From assembly GCF_014750685.1 (NCBI RefSeq), contig NZ_JAAXGE010000006.1, positions 1 to 64,000 on the forward strand: 64,000 bases of DNA, read 5' to 3'. The position numbers and the translations under genes are program-made. Source of the DNA: Bacteroides sp. GM023 (GTDB lineage: Bacteria > Bacteroidota > Bacteroidia > Bacteroidales > Bacteroidaceae). How positions within the stretch are numbered: the stretch's first letter is position 1; every line of letters starts with the position of its first letter. The notes beneath the pieces were generated by a model, which did not search any database, was not told the origin of the DNA, and saw only the letters and a program-made list of their open reading frames with translations. Positions 45,161 to 53,169 of this stretch are shown in pieces.

Positions 45161-47905
45161 CTAATTCATTAGAGAAAAAAGTTCAAATAATTGTTCCTTC
45201 TTCAAGGGCTTTGTCAGAAATGCATTACATCCTGCTTCCATAGCGTCTACTTTGTCAGTATCGAAGGCATTAGCGGTAAGCGCAATAATGGGGATAACAG
45301 GATTCAGTTCCCTGATTTTCCGTGTCGCTTCCAAGCCTCCCATAATTGGCATCTTCATATCCATAAGAACAATATCGAACTTGTCGCTTCGTACTTTTTC
45401 CACCGCTTCTACTCCGTTCACTACACGGGTGATTTGATATTCTTTAAGGATATGTTTTACTAACGAATAATTGCTATCATTGTCTTCGGCAATCAGAATT
45501 CTCCATTTTCCGTAGTCTTTTTCTTTTAAAGAGCTTGATGGCTTTGAAGAAGTCGCTTGTTCTGATTGGGCAGTAACTTGGGATTCATTATCTTCTTTCA
45601 TGTTTATTTCGCACGGAACCCATGCCCAGAAAGTAGAGCCTACACCGGGGGTAGAAGTAAATCCGATTTTTCCCCCAGCACCTTCGACTATGGCTCTTGA
45701 AATAGCCAATCCGAGTCCTGTTCCTTGTGCAAATTCATTAAGTTTCTGGAATCGTCCGAACACCCTGTCTTGCAATTCTGTCGGGATCCCGACACCCGAA
45801 TCTTCCACATAGAACCTTATACCACCGTTCTCAATACCAAATCCCATTTTTATTTGTCCGTCATAAGTACATTTTACGGCATTGGTAAGGAAATTCGTCC
45901 ATACCTGTTTAAGCCGGTTTCTATCCAGTTTTACCCAGCAATTTTGAATAGGGTAATCCAAACAGAACTCAACATTCGGATTAGTGATTTTCGGTTGAAT
46001 TATGGTGTAAAGCTCACTGGCTACTTTTGCAAGATTAAACTCTTCTCTCTTACGTTCAAGAATACCCGACTCGATCTTGGAAAGGTCAAGAATGTCATTA
46101 ATCAGTCGTAACAGCAATTCGTTGTTTGATTCAATAATACTCAGGTATTCTTTCTTCTCTTCGGGATTGTCACAATCCACCATCAAGCCGGAGAAGCCAA
46201 CTATGGCATTCAGCGGAGTACGTATTTCGTGGCTCATGTTGGCGAGAAACGCCGATTTGAGACGATCGGACAACTCGGCTTTTTCTTTAAGTTCCACAAG
46301 TTGTTGTGCCATCTTCTCCCATTTGGTATTGTTGAAGCTGATGCCAGTGTAGCGGATTGTTCTACCTCTCTTGTCTTTCTCCACCTGAACGCCGGTAATG
46401 ATTAGGGTCTGCCATTCTTTATCCCACTTTGTCTTTGAACGATATTGGAAACTAAATTCATGCTCTTTACCCTGAACCATACTTTCGAAATGTTTGCGCA
46501 CTGCATCCGCATCGTCCGGATGGGCGGCACTCACATATTGGTCGATAGAAATCGGAGTCTCCGGGTGATAATCGTTCACAGGATCATTAAACGCAGTGAA
46601 TTGCTGGCATATCACATCAAAGTCCCAATAAGACATCCCGACGGTTTTGAAGGTGAGATCCATTTTGTAATTTCTCTCTTTGAGTTCTTCGTTCAACCGA
46701 TGCAGTTTAGAAATGTTTTGGCGGAAACCGGTATAACGTATGGTCTTTCCGTTTTCGTCCTGTTCGAAAGGAACACCGATAACATTGCAATACTGCCATG
46801 CAGTGTCGTACTTTGTCTGTATGCGGCAGGTGAAATTAACCGTCTGGTTTTCCCCCGAAAGCATGGATTGCATGGCGTCGAAATAGGTAGAACGGTCGTC
46901 GGGATGTACGACGTTTTGAAATTCTTCGACACTCACAAGTTTATTGGGAGCATAATCATTGATAGGGTCATTGTAGGATTCAAATTTTCGGGTATTTATA
47001 TCGAAATCCCAATGCACGATATTGCTGACCTGCATAGCAAGTTCACGCTTTGTTATAAGGTCTTGCGTTTTTTTCAACATTTGTACTTTCTCCGTTACAT
47101 CCATCTGAGTACCGATAATTAACAATTTTCCCCGATGTTCGGAAGATAAACGCATTCGGCTTTCGTAAAAGCGGTACTGTCTCTCTTCTCTATTATAAAA
47201 ACGCAATGTCGTTTGCACTTGCTGGGTTTCCTTGTTTATCAGTTGAGAGAAAAGTTGCATTAAATGTAAACGGTCTTGCGGATGCAACACACTTTGCATC
47301 TGTTCCAGTGACATTGTTTCTTTTGCCAGAGAATCTCCATACAAGGTACTGAATGTCTTCTTATGCACATCATATACCCATGATGCCATATTGGCTGCTT
47401 CCATGGCCATTTCCAAATTCTTCTTGCTTTCCTCTGTACGGAATTCCACTTCTTTCACGCTAGTCACATCATTAGAAAGTAGTATGTACCCGATGATGTT
47501 TCCTTTATCACTTAATACCGGAACTATCCGTGCTTCATAAATTATAGAGTTTGTATTTTTACTACTGAAGTAAGCATCGTTGTTTATACGTTCAAAATCA
47601 TATTCGAATTCTAAAGTAACTTCCTCTCCCCTCTGCATCTTGGATTTTACATCTTCGTCCATATAGGGGCTTTCAAATAGATTGACTTTATTTATTACCG
47701 TTTCCCGATCACTGACTCCGTACATTTCCAATGCCTTGTCGTTTATCTTGCGCAATACGCCGTTAATGTCATAGACTTCAATACTCATGGGCATAGCAGC
47801 ATAAATATTTTCCGCAAACAAGAGTTGGTTTTGCGCCAATTCGGAAAGTTCATTCTTTGAATATGCAGAGTCATCTGCGAGGTAGTGTAAATTGTTTTGT
47901 TTCAT
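45161..47905 (-). CDS. Cytoplasmic PAS-repeat hybrid sensor histidine kinase
   Basis: 914 residues with no signal peptide or membrane segment. Four PAS-like units: about 30-150 ('MPMSIEVYDINGVLRKINDKALEMYGVSD'), 165-285, 295-415 ('WDFDINTRKFESYNDPINDYAP') and 425-540 ('WDFDVICQQFTAFNDPVNDYHP'); the last two are near-repeats of each other. The phospho-accepting histidine is near residue 560 ('FLANMSHEIRTPLNAI'), followed by an HATPase domain ('LTNAVK', 'EDSGVGIPTEL', 'GTGLGLAIS') and a C-terminal receiver with its aspartate near 848 ('IVLMDMKMPIMGG'). No output domain, so it probably passes phosphate on. The signal is unknown; cytosolic redox or small-molecule sensing is typical of such PAS arrays. 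It need not be tied to the pectin genes. Confidence 0.88.
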   Translation of the reverse strand: MKQNNLHYLADDSAYSKNELSELAQNQLLFAENIYAAMPMSIEVYDINGVLRKINDKALEMYGVSDRETVINKVNLFESPYMDEDVKSKMQRGEEVTLEFEYDFERINNDAYFSSKNTNSIIYEARIVPVLSDKGNIIGYILLSNDVTSVKEVEFRTEESKKNLEMAMEAANMASWVYDVHKKTFSTLYGDSLAKETMSLEQMQSVLHPQDRLHLMQLFSQLINKETQQVQTTLRFYNREERQYRFYESRMRLSSEHRGKLLIIGTQMDVTEKVQMLKKTQDLITKRELAMQVSNIVHWDFDINTRKFESYNDPINDYAPNKLVSVEEFQNVVHPDDRSTYFDAMQSMLSGENQTVNFTCRIQTKYDTAWQYCNVIGVPFEQDENGKTIRYTGFRQNISKLHRLNEELKERNYKMDLTFKTVGMSYWDFDVICQQFTAFNDPVNDYHPETPISIDQYVSAAHPDDADAVRKHFESMVQGKEHEFSFQYRSKTKWDKEWQTLIITGVQVEKDKRGRTIRYTGISFNNTKWEKMAQQLVELKEKAELSDRLKSAFLANMSHEIRTPLNAIVGFSGLMVDCDNPEEKKEYLSIIESNNELLLRLINDILDLSKIESGILERKREEFNLAKVASELYTIIQPKITNPNVEFCLDYPIQNCWVKLDRNRLKQVWTNFLTNAVKCTYDGQIKMGFGIENGGIRFYVEDSGVGIPTELQDRVFGRFQKLNEFAQGTGLGLAISRAIVEGAGGKIGFTSTPGVGSTFWAWVPCEINMKEDNESQVTAQSEQATSSKPSSSLKEKDYGKWRILIAEDNDSNYSLVKHILKEYQITRVVNGVEAVEKVRSDKFDIVLMDMKMPIMGGLEATRKIRELNPVIPIIALTANAFDTDKVDAMEAGCNAFLTKPLKKEQLFELFSLMN

Positions 47906-47999
47906 TTGTCGCTTTTTATAAAAAATTAGAACTGATAAATTTAAGCTTTCAGACTCATCGCATTGTTTTACAACCTTAAATACAGTAAGTATCTATCTG

Positions 48000-48007
48000 C
48001 AAATATA
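48000..48007 (-). promoter_or_regulatory. -7 element for the hybrid kinase gene
   Basis: TATATTTG on the minus strand, giving a leader of about 88 bases to the ATG at 47905. The 359-base gap 47906-48264 otherwise holds AT-rich sequence and the terminator below. Confidence 0.4.
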
Positions 48008-48203
48008 GACCTTTAAAGCAAGAAAGCGAAATTATGTATGATAAAAAAGAAAAAACGAACAGCATTTTTTATTTACCTTTCAAAACAAACATATCAGCAT
48101 ACTGATTAAAACAGTATTCGGAAAACAATCCTAAGATACAGGAAAAACAAAGAACATTTCCACTTTTAAGACGTTCCTTTGTTATTATTGCACAATAAAA
48201 TTA

Positions 48204-48218
48204 CCCCCCGAAGGGGGG
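48204..48218 (-). terminator. Terminator after the PatB-type gene
   Basis: Six Cs, GAA, six Gs form a compact GC hairpin. On the minus strand it is followed by TAATTTTATTG. It lies 47-61 bases past the stop of the aminotransferase-fold gene at 48265. Confidence 0.65.
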
Positions 48219-48264
48219 ATATAATAGCCTCTTATAAATGAAAAAACTATAAATTCTTGCCGAT

Positions 48265-49437
48265 TTATTTTAATTCTGTCACTGCTTGTTCCAATTGTTT
48301 CAATGCCCGTTCCAACGTAGCACGGGGACAAGCGATATTTAACCGCATGAATCCTTCACCCTCTTTACCAAATGTAGTTCCCTCATTCAATGCCAGATGA
48401 GCATCTTCTGTGAAAAGACGGTTCAATGCTTCCTGATTCAATCCTAATCCGCGACAATCTAAGAAGATAAGGTAAGAGGCTTGCGGACGAATCATCTTGA
48501 TGGCAGGAATATGTTCTTTCAGGAAATTCTCTGTAAAGTCCACATTTTCTTTGATATAGGCAATCACTTGTTCCAGCCATTCCGTACCATGACTATAAGC
48601 AGCCGCTACACTCAAATAAGCAAAAAGATGTCCTTCACTAAATTCACTTGCTTCCATATAAGTCTTGAAACGGTGGCGGAGTTCCTCATTTTCTATGATT
48701 ACATAAGAGCTTGCCAGTCCCGGCATATTGAATGCTTTACTTGGAGACATAAAGACAAGTGAGTTCATTTGTGCTTTCTCTGAAATAAGAGCGAAAGTAG
48801 GATGCTTGTAAGGCGGTAAAGTCAAGTCGGCATGAATTTCATCGGAAATGACTAATGTGCCGTTTTCGTAGCAAATATCGGCTATTTGAGAAAGTTCTTC
48901 TTTTGTCCACACACGTCCGCCGGGATTGTGAGGATTGCTTAGGATAAGCAATTTACAACCTTGAATATCTTGACGGAAGCGGTCAAAGTCGATATAATAT
49001 TGCCCATCTTTCAATACTAACGGACTGAATACCACCTCGCGTTCATTCTTTTGAGTAACCAAAAAGAAAGGATGATACACAGGGGGCATCACCATGACCT
49101 TATCTCCTTTTTGCGTAAAACAGTGGATGACAAAAGCCAGTCCACGTACAATGCCGGGAGTGAACGTCAGCATTTCCTTGTCCACTGTCCATCCGTAGCG
49201 TGCTTGCAACCAGTTGACAATGGATTCCGACCATTCTTTGCAGGCAAAAGTGTATCCCAGCACTTCATGCAACAGGCGTTTCTTTATAGCTTCTATCACG
49301 AAAGGAGCTGTGCGGAAATCCATATCAGCTACCCACATAGGAATCAGGTCCTTGCGTCCCCAACGACCTTCTACACTGTCCCATTTAACGGAATCTGTAC
49401 CGTTACGGTCTATTATTTCATCAAAATTATACTTCAT
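48265..49437 (-). CDS. PatB/MalY-family PLP-dependent C-S lyase
   Basis: 390 residues, no signal peptide. Fold-type I PLP enzyme of the MalY/PatB group: N-terminal 'MKYNFDEIIDRNGTDSVKWD' and 'PMWVADMDF', 'LTFTPGIVRGLAFVIHCFTQKGDKVMVMPPVYHPF', 'LLILSNPHNPGGRVWTKEEL', 'VISDEIHADL', the PLP lysine in 'FMSPSKAFNMPGL', and the C-terminal arginine in 'FMRLNIACPRATLE'. It splits C-S bonds of cystathionine or cysteine conjugates. Length is normal for the family. Divergent from the HAD gene across 68 bases carrying two -7 elements. Confidence 0.92.
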   Translation of the reverse strand: MKYNFDEIIDRNGTDSVKWDSVEGRWGRKDLIPMWVADMDFRTAPFVIEAIKKRLLHEVLGYTFACKEWSESIVNWLQARYGWTVDKEMLTFTPGIVRGLAFVIHCFTQKGDKVMVMPPVYHPFFLVTQKNEREVVFSPLVLKDGQYYIDFDRFRQDIQGCKLLILSNPHNPGGRVWTKEELSQIADICYENGTLVISDEIHADLTLPPYKHPTFALISEKAQMNSLVFMSPSKAFNMPGLASSYVIIENEELRHRFKTYMEASEFSEGHLFAYLSVAAAYSHGTEWLEQVIAYIKENVDFTENFLKEHIPAIKMIRPQASYLIFLDCRGLGLNQEALNRLFTEDAHLALNEGTTFGKEGEGFMRLNIACPRATLERALKQLEQAVTELK

Positions 49438-49466
49438 ACTGCATGATGTTGTTATGTTATGTGAGA

Positions 49467-49474
49467 CAAAAGTA
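49467..49474 (-). promoter_or_regulatory. -7 element for the PatB-type gene
   Basis: TACTTTTG on the minus strand, 30-37 bases upstream of the ATG at 49437. It almost touches the opposite-facing element at 49476-49483. Confidence 0.4.
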
Positions 49475-49475
49475 G

Positions 49476-49483
49476 TACATTTG
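49476..49483 (+). promoter_or_regulatory. -7 element for the HAD phosphatase-helicase pair
   Basis: TACATTTG, matching TAnnTTTG, 23-30 bases ahead of the ATG at 49506. Back to back with the PatB element, so the two transcripts share one short promoter region. Confidence 0.45.
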
Positions 49484-49505
49484 TACTCAATTCAAAAAGG
49501 AATCT

Positions 49506-50294
49506 ATGACGAAAGCATTATTTTTTGATATAGACGGAACTTTGGTTAGTTTTAAAACTCACCGCATCCCGTCTTCTACCATCGAAGCTTTGGAGGCTGC
49601 CCGTGCAAAAGGACTGAAAATATTTATCGCTACCGGACGCCCGAAAGCCATCATCAACAATCTGTCCGAACTACAAGACCGGAATCTCATTGATGGATAT
49701 ATAACCATGAACGGAGCTTATTGTTTTGTCGGCGAGCAAGTGATTTATAAAAGTACTATCCCACAAGAGGAGGTAAAAGCCATGGGTGCTTTCTGCGAGA
49801 AGAAAGGAGTTCCTTGTATCTTTGTAGAAGAGCATAACATCTCTGTCTGCCAACCGGATGACATGGTCAAAAAGATTTTCTATGATTTCCTGCACGTGAA
49901 TGTGATCCCGACTGTCTCTTTCGAAGAAGCGACAAGCAGGGAGATTATACAAATGACTCCTTTTATCAATGAGGAAGAAGAAAAGAAAATACGCCCTTCT
50001 ATCCCTACTTGTGAAATAGGCCGCTGGTATCCGTCGTTTGCCGACGTCACTGCCAAAGGAGATACAAAGCAAAAGGGAATTGATGAAATAATCCGCTACT
50101 TTGATATAAAACTGGAAGATACGATGGCATTCGGAGATGGTGGAAACGATATCAGTATGCTTCGCCATGCAGCTATCGGAATAGCTATGGGACAAGCTAA
50201 AGAGGACGTCAAGGCGGCTGCCGACTACGTGACGGCGCCTATTGACGAGGACGGAATCAGCAAAGCAATGAAGTATTTCGGAATCATTGAATAA
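49506..50294 (+). CDS. Cof-type HAD-IIB phosphatase
   Basis: 262 residues, cytoplasmic. HAD motif I 'FFDIDGTLVSF' (nucleophile and acid aspartates), motif II threonine in 'IFIATGRPKA', lysine in 'GDTKQKGIDEI', motif IV 'MAFGDGGNDISML'. The type IIB cap lies between motifs II and III. Such enzymes dephosphorylate sugar phosphates or nucleotide-like metabolites; the substrate cannot be read from the sequence. The helicase gene follows after 33 bases. Confidence 0.93.
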   Translation: MTKALFFDIDGTLVSFKTHRIPSSTIEALEAARAKGLKIFIATGRPKAIINNLSELQDRNLIDGYITMNGAYCFVGEQVIYKSTIPQEEVKAMGAFCEKKGVPCIFVEEHNISVCQPDDMVKKIFYDFLHVNVIPTVSFEEATSREIIQMTPFINEEEEKKIRPSIPTCEIGRWYPSFADVTAKGDTKQKGIDEIIRYFDIKLEDTMAFGDGGNDISMLRHAAIGIAMGQAKEDVKAAADYVTAPIDEDGISKAMKYFGIIE

Positions 50295-50327
50295 ACAGAA
50301 TAAAAAGGATTTACCGTATTTACAAGA

Positions 50328-52328
50328 ATGAGCGTAGACACTAACAACGCTGAGTTTCAGGATGCCCTGAACCTGATTCAATATACACGCCAATCGGTTT
50401 TTCTAACCGGAAAGGCGGGTACAGGGAAATCTACATTCCTGCGTTATGTCTGCGAAAATACGAAAAAGAAGCATATCGTACTTGCGCCGACTGGTATTGC
50501 CGCAATCAATGCCGGTGGAAGTACTATGCATAGTTTCTTCAAGTTACCTTTCTATCCGCTATTGCCGGACGACCCGAATCTAAGCCTTCAACGGGGACGT
50601 ATCCACGAGTTTTTTAAATATACCAAACCACACCGGAAGTTACTGGAACAGATAGAACTGGTTATTATCGACGAGATTTCAATGGTACGGGCGGATATTA
50701 TTGATGCTATCGACCGTATCTTGCGCGTATATTCCCATAACTTACGCGAGCCTTTCGGTGGAAAACAGTTGTTATTGGTAGGCGATGTTTTTCAGTTAGA
50801 ACCTGTCGTGAAGAACGATGAACGGGAAATATTGAATCGCTTCTATCCCACTCCTTACTTTTTCTCGGCACGGGTATTCGGACAGATAGATTTAGTGTCT
50901 ATCGAACTGCAAAAGGTCTATCGGCAGACTGACCCTGTTTTTGTCGGTGTACTCGACCATATCCGTACCAATACCGCCGGAGCTGCGGACTTGCAACTGC
51001 TGAATACCCGCTATGGAAGTCAGATTGAAGAAGCGGAAGCGGATATGTATATCACGCTTGCTACCCGAAGGGATACGGTAGACGCAATCAACGAAAAGAA
51101 ACTGGCTGAGCTTCCGGGAGATTCGATTACTTTTGAAGGAGTTATCGAAGGGGATTTTCCCGAAAGCAGTTTGCCTACCTCACAAGAGCTTGTACTCAAA
51201 CCCGGTGCACAGATTATCTTTATCAAGAATGATTTCGACCGCCGATGGGTAAACGGTACTATTGGCGTCATTGCCGGCATCGACGAAGAAGAGGAAACGA
51301 TATACGTTATCACTGATGACGGAAAAGAATGTGATGTAAAACGTGATTCATGGCGCAATATCCGTTACCGCTACAACGAGAAGACCAAAGAAATAGAAGA
51401 AGAAGTATTGGGCAGTTTCACCCAATATCCGATTCGGTTGGCTTGGGCGATTACTGTTCATAAAAGTCAGGGACTGACTTTCAGCCGGGTGGTAATTGAC
51501 TTTACAGGTGGGGTATTCGCAGGCGGACAAGCGTATGTTGCGCTCAGCCGCTGCACTTCACTGGATGGTATTCAACTCAAGAAACCTATCAACCGGGCAG
51601 ATGTTTTCGTCCGTCCCGAGATTGTGAACTTTGCGGGACGTTTCAATAATCGTCAAGCCATTGATAAAGCATTAAAGCAGGCTCAAGCCGATGTGCAATA
51701 TGTCGCAGCCGCTCGTGCTTTCGACAAAGGGGATATGGAAGAGTGCCTGGAACAGTTCTTCCGTGCTATCCATTCCCGCTATGATATTGAAAAGCCTGTT
51801 CCCCGACGTTTGATCCGCCGTAAGCTCGGTGTCATAAACACGCTGAAAGAGCAGAATAAAAAACTCAAGGAACAAATGCGGGAACAACAGGAGCGTCTGC
51901 GACAATATGCCCATGAATATTTATTGATGGGTAACGAATGTATCACCCAAGCACATGACCCTCGTGCCGCCCTCGCCAATTACGACAAGGCGCTCAGTCT
52001 CGACCCGAACTATGTAGACGCCTGGATACGAAAAGGAATTACCCTCTTCAACAACAAAGAATATTTTGATGCGGAAAACTGTTTCAATACAGCTGTAAAC
52101 CTTCATCCCGCAAACTTCAAGGCTGTTTACAACCGGGGAAAACTCCGATTAAGAACAGAGGATACGGAAGGAGCAATTGCAGATTTGGACAAAGCGACAA
52201 GTCTGAAACCGGAGCATGCCGGTGCGCATGAACTGTTCGGTGATGCCCTACTGAAAATAGGGAAAGAAGGAGAAGCCGCCTTGCAATGGAGAATTGCGGA
52301 GGAACTCAAAAAGAAAAAAGGGAAATAG
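50328..52328 (+). CDS. PIF1-like superfamily 1 helicase with C-terminal TPR repeats
   Basis: 666 residues. Walker A 'FLTGKAGTGKSTFL', Walker B 'LVIIDEISMVRADI', 'LLLVGDVFQLEPVV', 'AITVHKSQGLTFSRVVID' and 'QAYVALSRCTSLDGI' are the SF1B (PIF1/RecD2) motifs of a 5'-3' DNA helicase; the ATPase part spans about 1-440. Residues 510-540 are a charged coiled coil ('TLKEQNKKLKEQMREQQERLRQYAHEY') and residues about 555-660 hold three TPR units ('ALANYDKALSLDPNYVDAWIRKG', 'AENCFNTAVNLHPANFKAVYNRG', 'AIADLDKATSLKPEHAG'). The TPR tail suggests a protein partner. Probably co-transcribed with the HAD gene. Confidence 0.9.
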   Translation: MSVDTNNAEFQDALNLIQYTRQSVFLTGKAGTGKSTFLRYVCENTKKKHIVLAPTGIAAINAGGSTMHSFFKLPFYPLLPDDPNLSLQRGRIHEFFKYTKPHRKLLEQIELVIIDEISMVRADIIDAIDRILRVYSHNLREPFGGKQLLLVGDVFQLEPVVKNDEREILNRFYPTPYFFSARVFGQIDLVSIELQKVYRQTDPVFVGVLDHIRTNTAGAADLQLLNTRYGSQIEEAEADMYITLATRRDTVDAINEKKLAELPGDSITFEGVIEGDFPESSLPTSQELVLKPGAQIIFIKNDFDRRWVNGTIGVIAGIDEEEETIYVITDDGKECDVKRDSWRNIRYRYNEKTKEIEEEVLGSFTQYPIRLAWAITVHKSQGLTFSRVVIDFTGGVFAGGQAYVALSRCTSLDGIQLKKPINRADVFVRPEIVNFAGRFNNRQAIDKALKQAQADVQYVAAARAFDKGDMEECLEQFFRAIHSRYDIEKPVPRRLIRRKLGVINTLKEQNKKLKEQMREQQERLRQYAHEYLLMGNECITQAHDPRAALANYDKALSLDPNYVDAWIRKGITLFNNKEYFDAENCFNTAVNLHPANFKAVYNRGKLRLRTEDTEGAIADLDKATSLKPEHAGAHELFGDALLKIGKEGEAALQWRIAEELKKKKGK

Positions 52329-52385
52329 GACTGCCCTTTTGGCGGAGTTAATTCATAAATGTACGAAAAGGAACAATTCTCTCCC

Positions 52386-52518
52386 TTCTACACAAAGTTT
52401 AAAAAACAAAATTTATCTGCCATCTGCAACAAAACAGCTATATACTGCTGATAATAAACACTTTAAAGCGTTGCAGATACCTGTTGCAGATGGTGGCAGA
52501 TAAAGGTATCTGCAACAC
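52386..52518. repeat. Left arm of a ~560-bp inverted-repeat element
   Basis: This 133-bp arm matches the reverse complement of 52809-52945 at roughly 85-90% identity by eye, including 23 identical bases around 'TTGCAGATACCTGTTGCAGA' (52470-52492). The arm itself contains repeated TTGCAGAT units. Non-coding. Confidence 0.75.
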
Positions 52519-52570
52519 CATTACTTTCTCTCTACCATTCTCCGATAGAGTCTTTTAATTTGCGGGCAGT

Positions 52571-52720
52571 TTCAACTTGTTCCAATGGCTTGGAACAGTT
52601 TGTTTCAATAAGTTGAACAGTTTGTTTCAATGCCTTAAAACAGTTTGTTTCAAAGTAGCGAACACTTTGTTTCAAGGCGTCGAACATTTTGTTTCAAGGT
52701 AGCAAACACTTTGTTTCTCC
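52571..52720. repeat. Tandem ~22-bp degenerate repeats, about seven units
   Basis: Units of the form GAACAGTTTGTTTCAA plus about 6 variable bases recur at 22-23-base spacing from 52593 to 52720, with a more diverged first unit from 52571. A 22-base period is not a multiple of three, so it is not a coding repeat. The block sits in the loop between the two long inverted arms. Confidence 0.75.
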
Positions 52721-52808
52721 TGATGAAACGCTCTGTCAGCTTACACGTGTAGCTTACTCAGCCTACGTTTAATTACTGTTTATCTACCAGCTCTGTTTTC
52801 TTCGATTA

Positions 52809-52945
52809 CACGTGTTGCAGATAACTTTATCTGCAACCATCTGCAACAGGTATCTGCAACGCTTTAAAGTATTAATTGTCAATAGTATATAGCGATTTTG
52901 TTGCAGATGGCAGATAAAATCTGTTTTTTAAACCTTATGTAGAAA
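52809..52945. repeat. Right arm of the ~560-bp inverted-repeat element
   Basis: Mirror copy of 52386-52518. Together with the 290-base centre it fills most of the 841-base gap 52329-53169. If transcribed it could fold into a hairpin of more than 100 bp. No ORF of note lies in the element. Confidence 0.75.
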
Positions 52946-53123
52946 ATAGAAATTTACTCCTTTCGGTGCAAAAATGAATTTCTTCACTCCCACTATACAT
53001 CTGAACTGTCTGGCGAAGAGGTATGCAATCACTATCTTCCCTTTTCTACATGTTCAAATCTTATTGTTGTTTAATAATGACTTTTTTTTCAAGAGTAAGG
53101 CTCTGTTAATCAAAAAGTTTTAT

Positions 53124-53131
53124 TAGTTTTG
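53124..53131 (+). promoter_or_regulatory. -7 element for the AsmA-like gene
   Basis: TAGTTTTG, predicted start about 30 bases before the ATG at 53170. It lies outside the inverted-repeat element. No clear -33. Confidence 0.4.
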
Positions 53132-53169
53132 TTCGTTGTTTATCCGATAAACACTTAAAATAAAAGCAA

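Noticed and set aside
49671..50393. 240-residue minus-strand ORF opposite the HAD phosphatase gene
   Set aside because: Antisense shadow of a gene with all HAD motifs.
52571..52720. CRISPR-like array in the tandem GTTTGTTTCAA repeats
   Set aside because: Variable parts are only about 6 bases, repeats are degenerate, and no cas genes are present.
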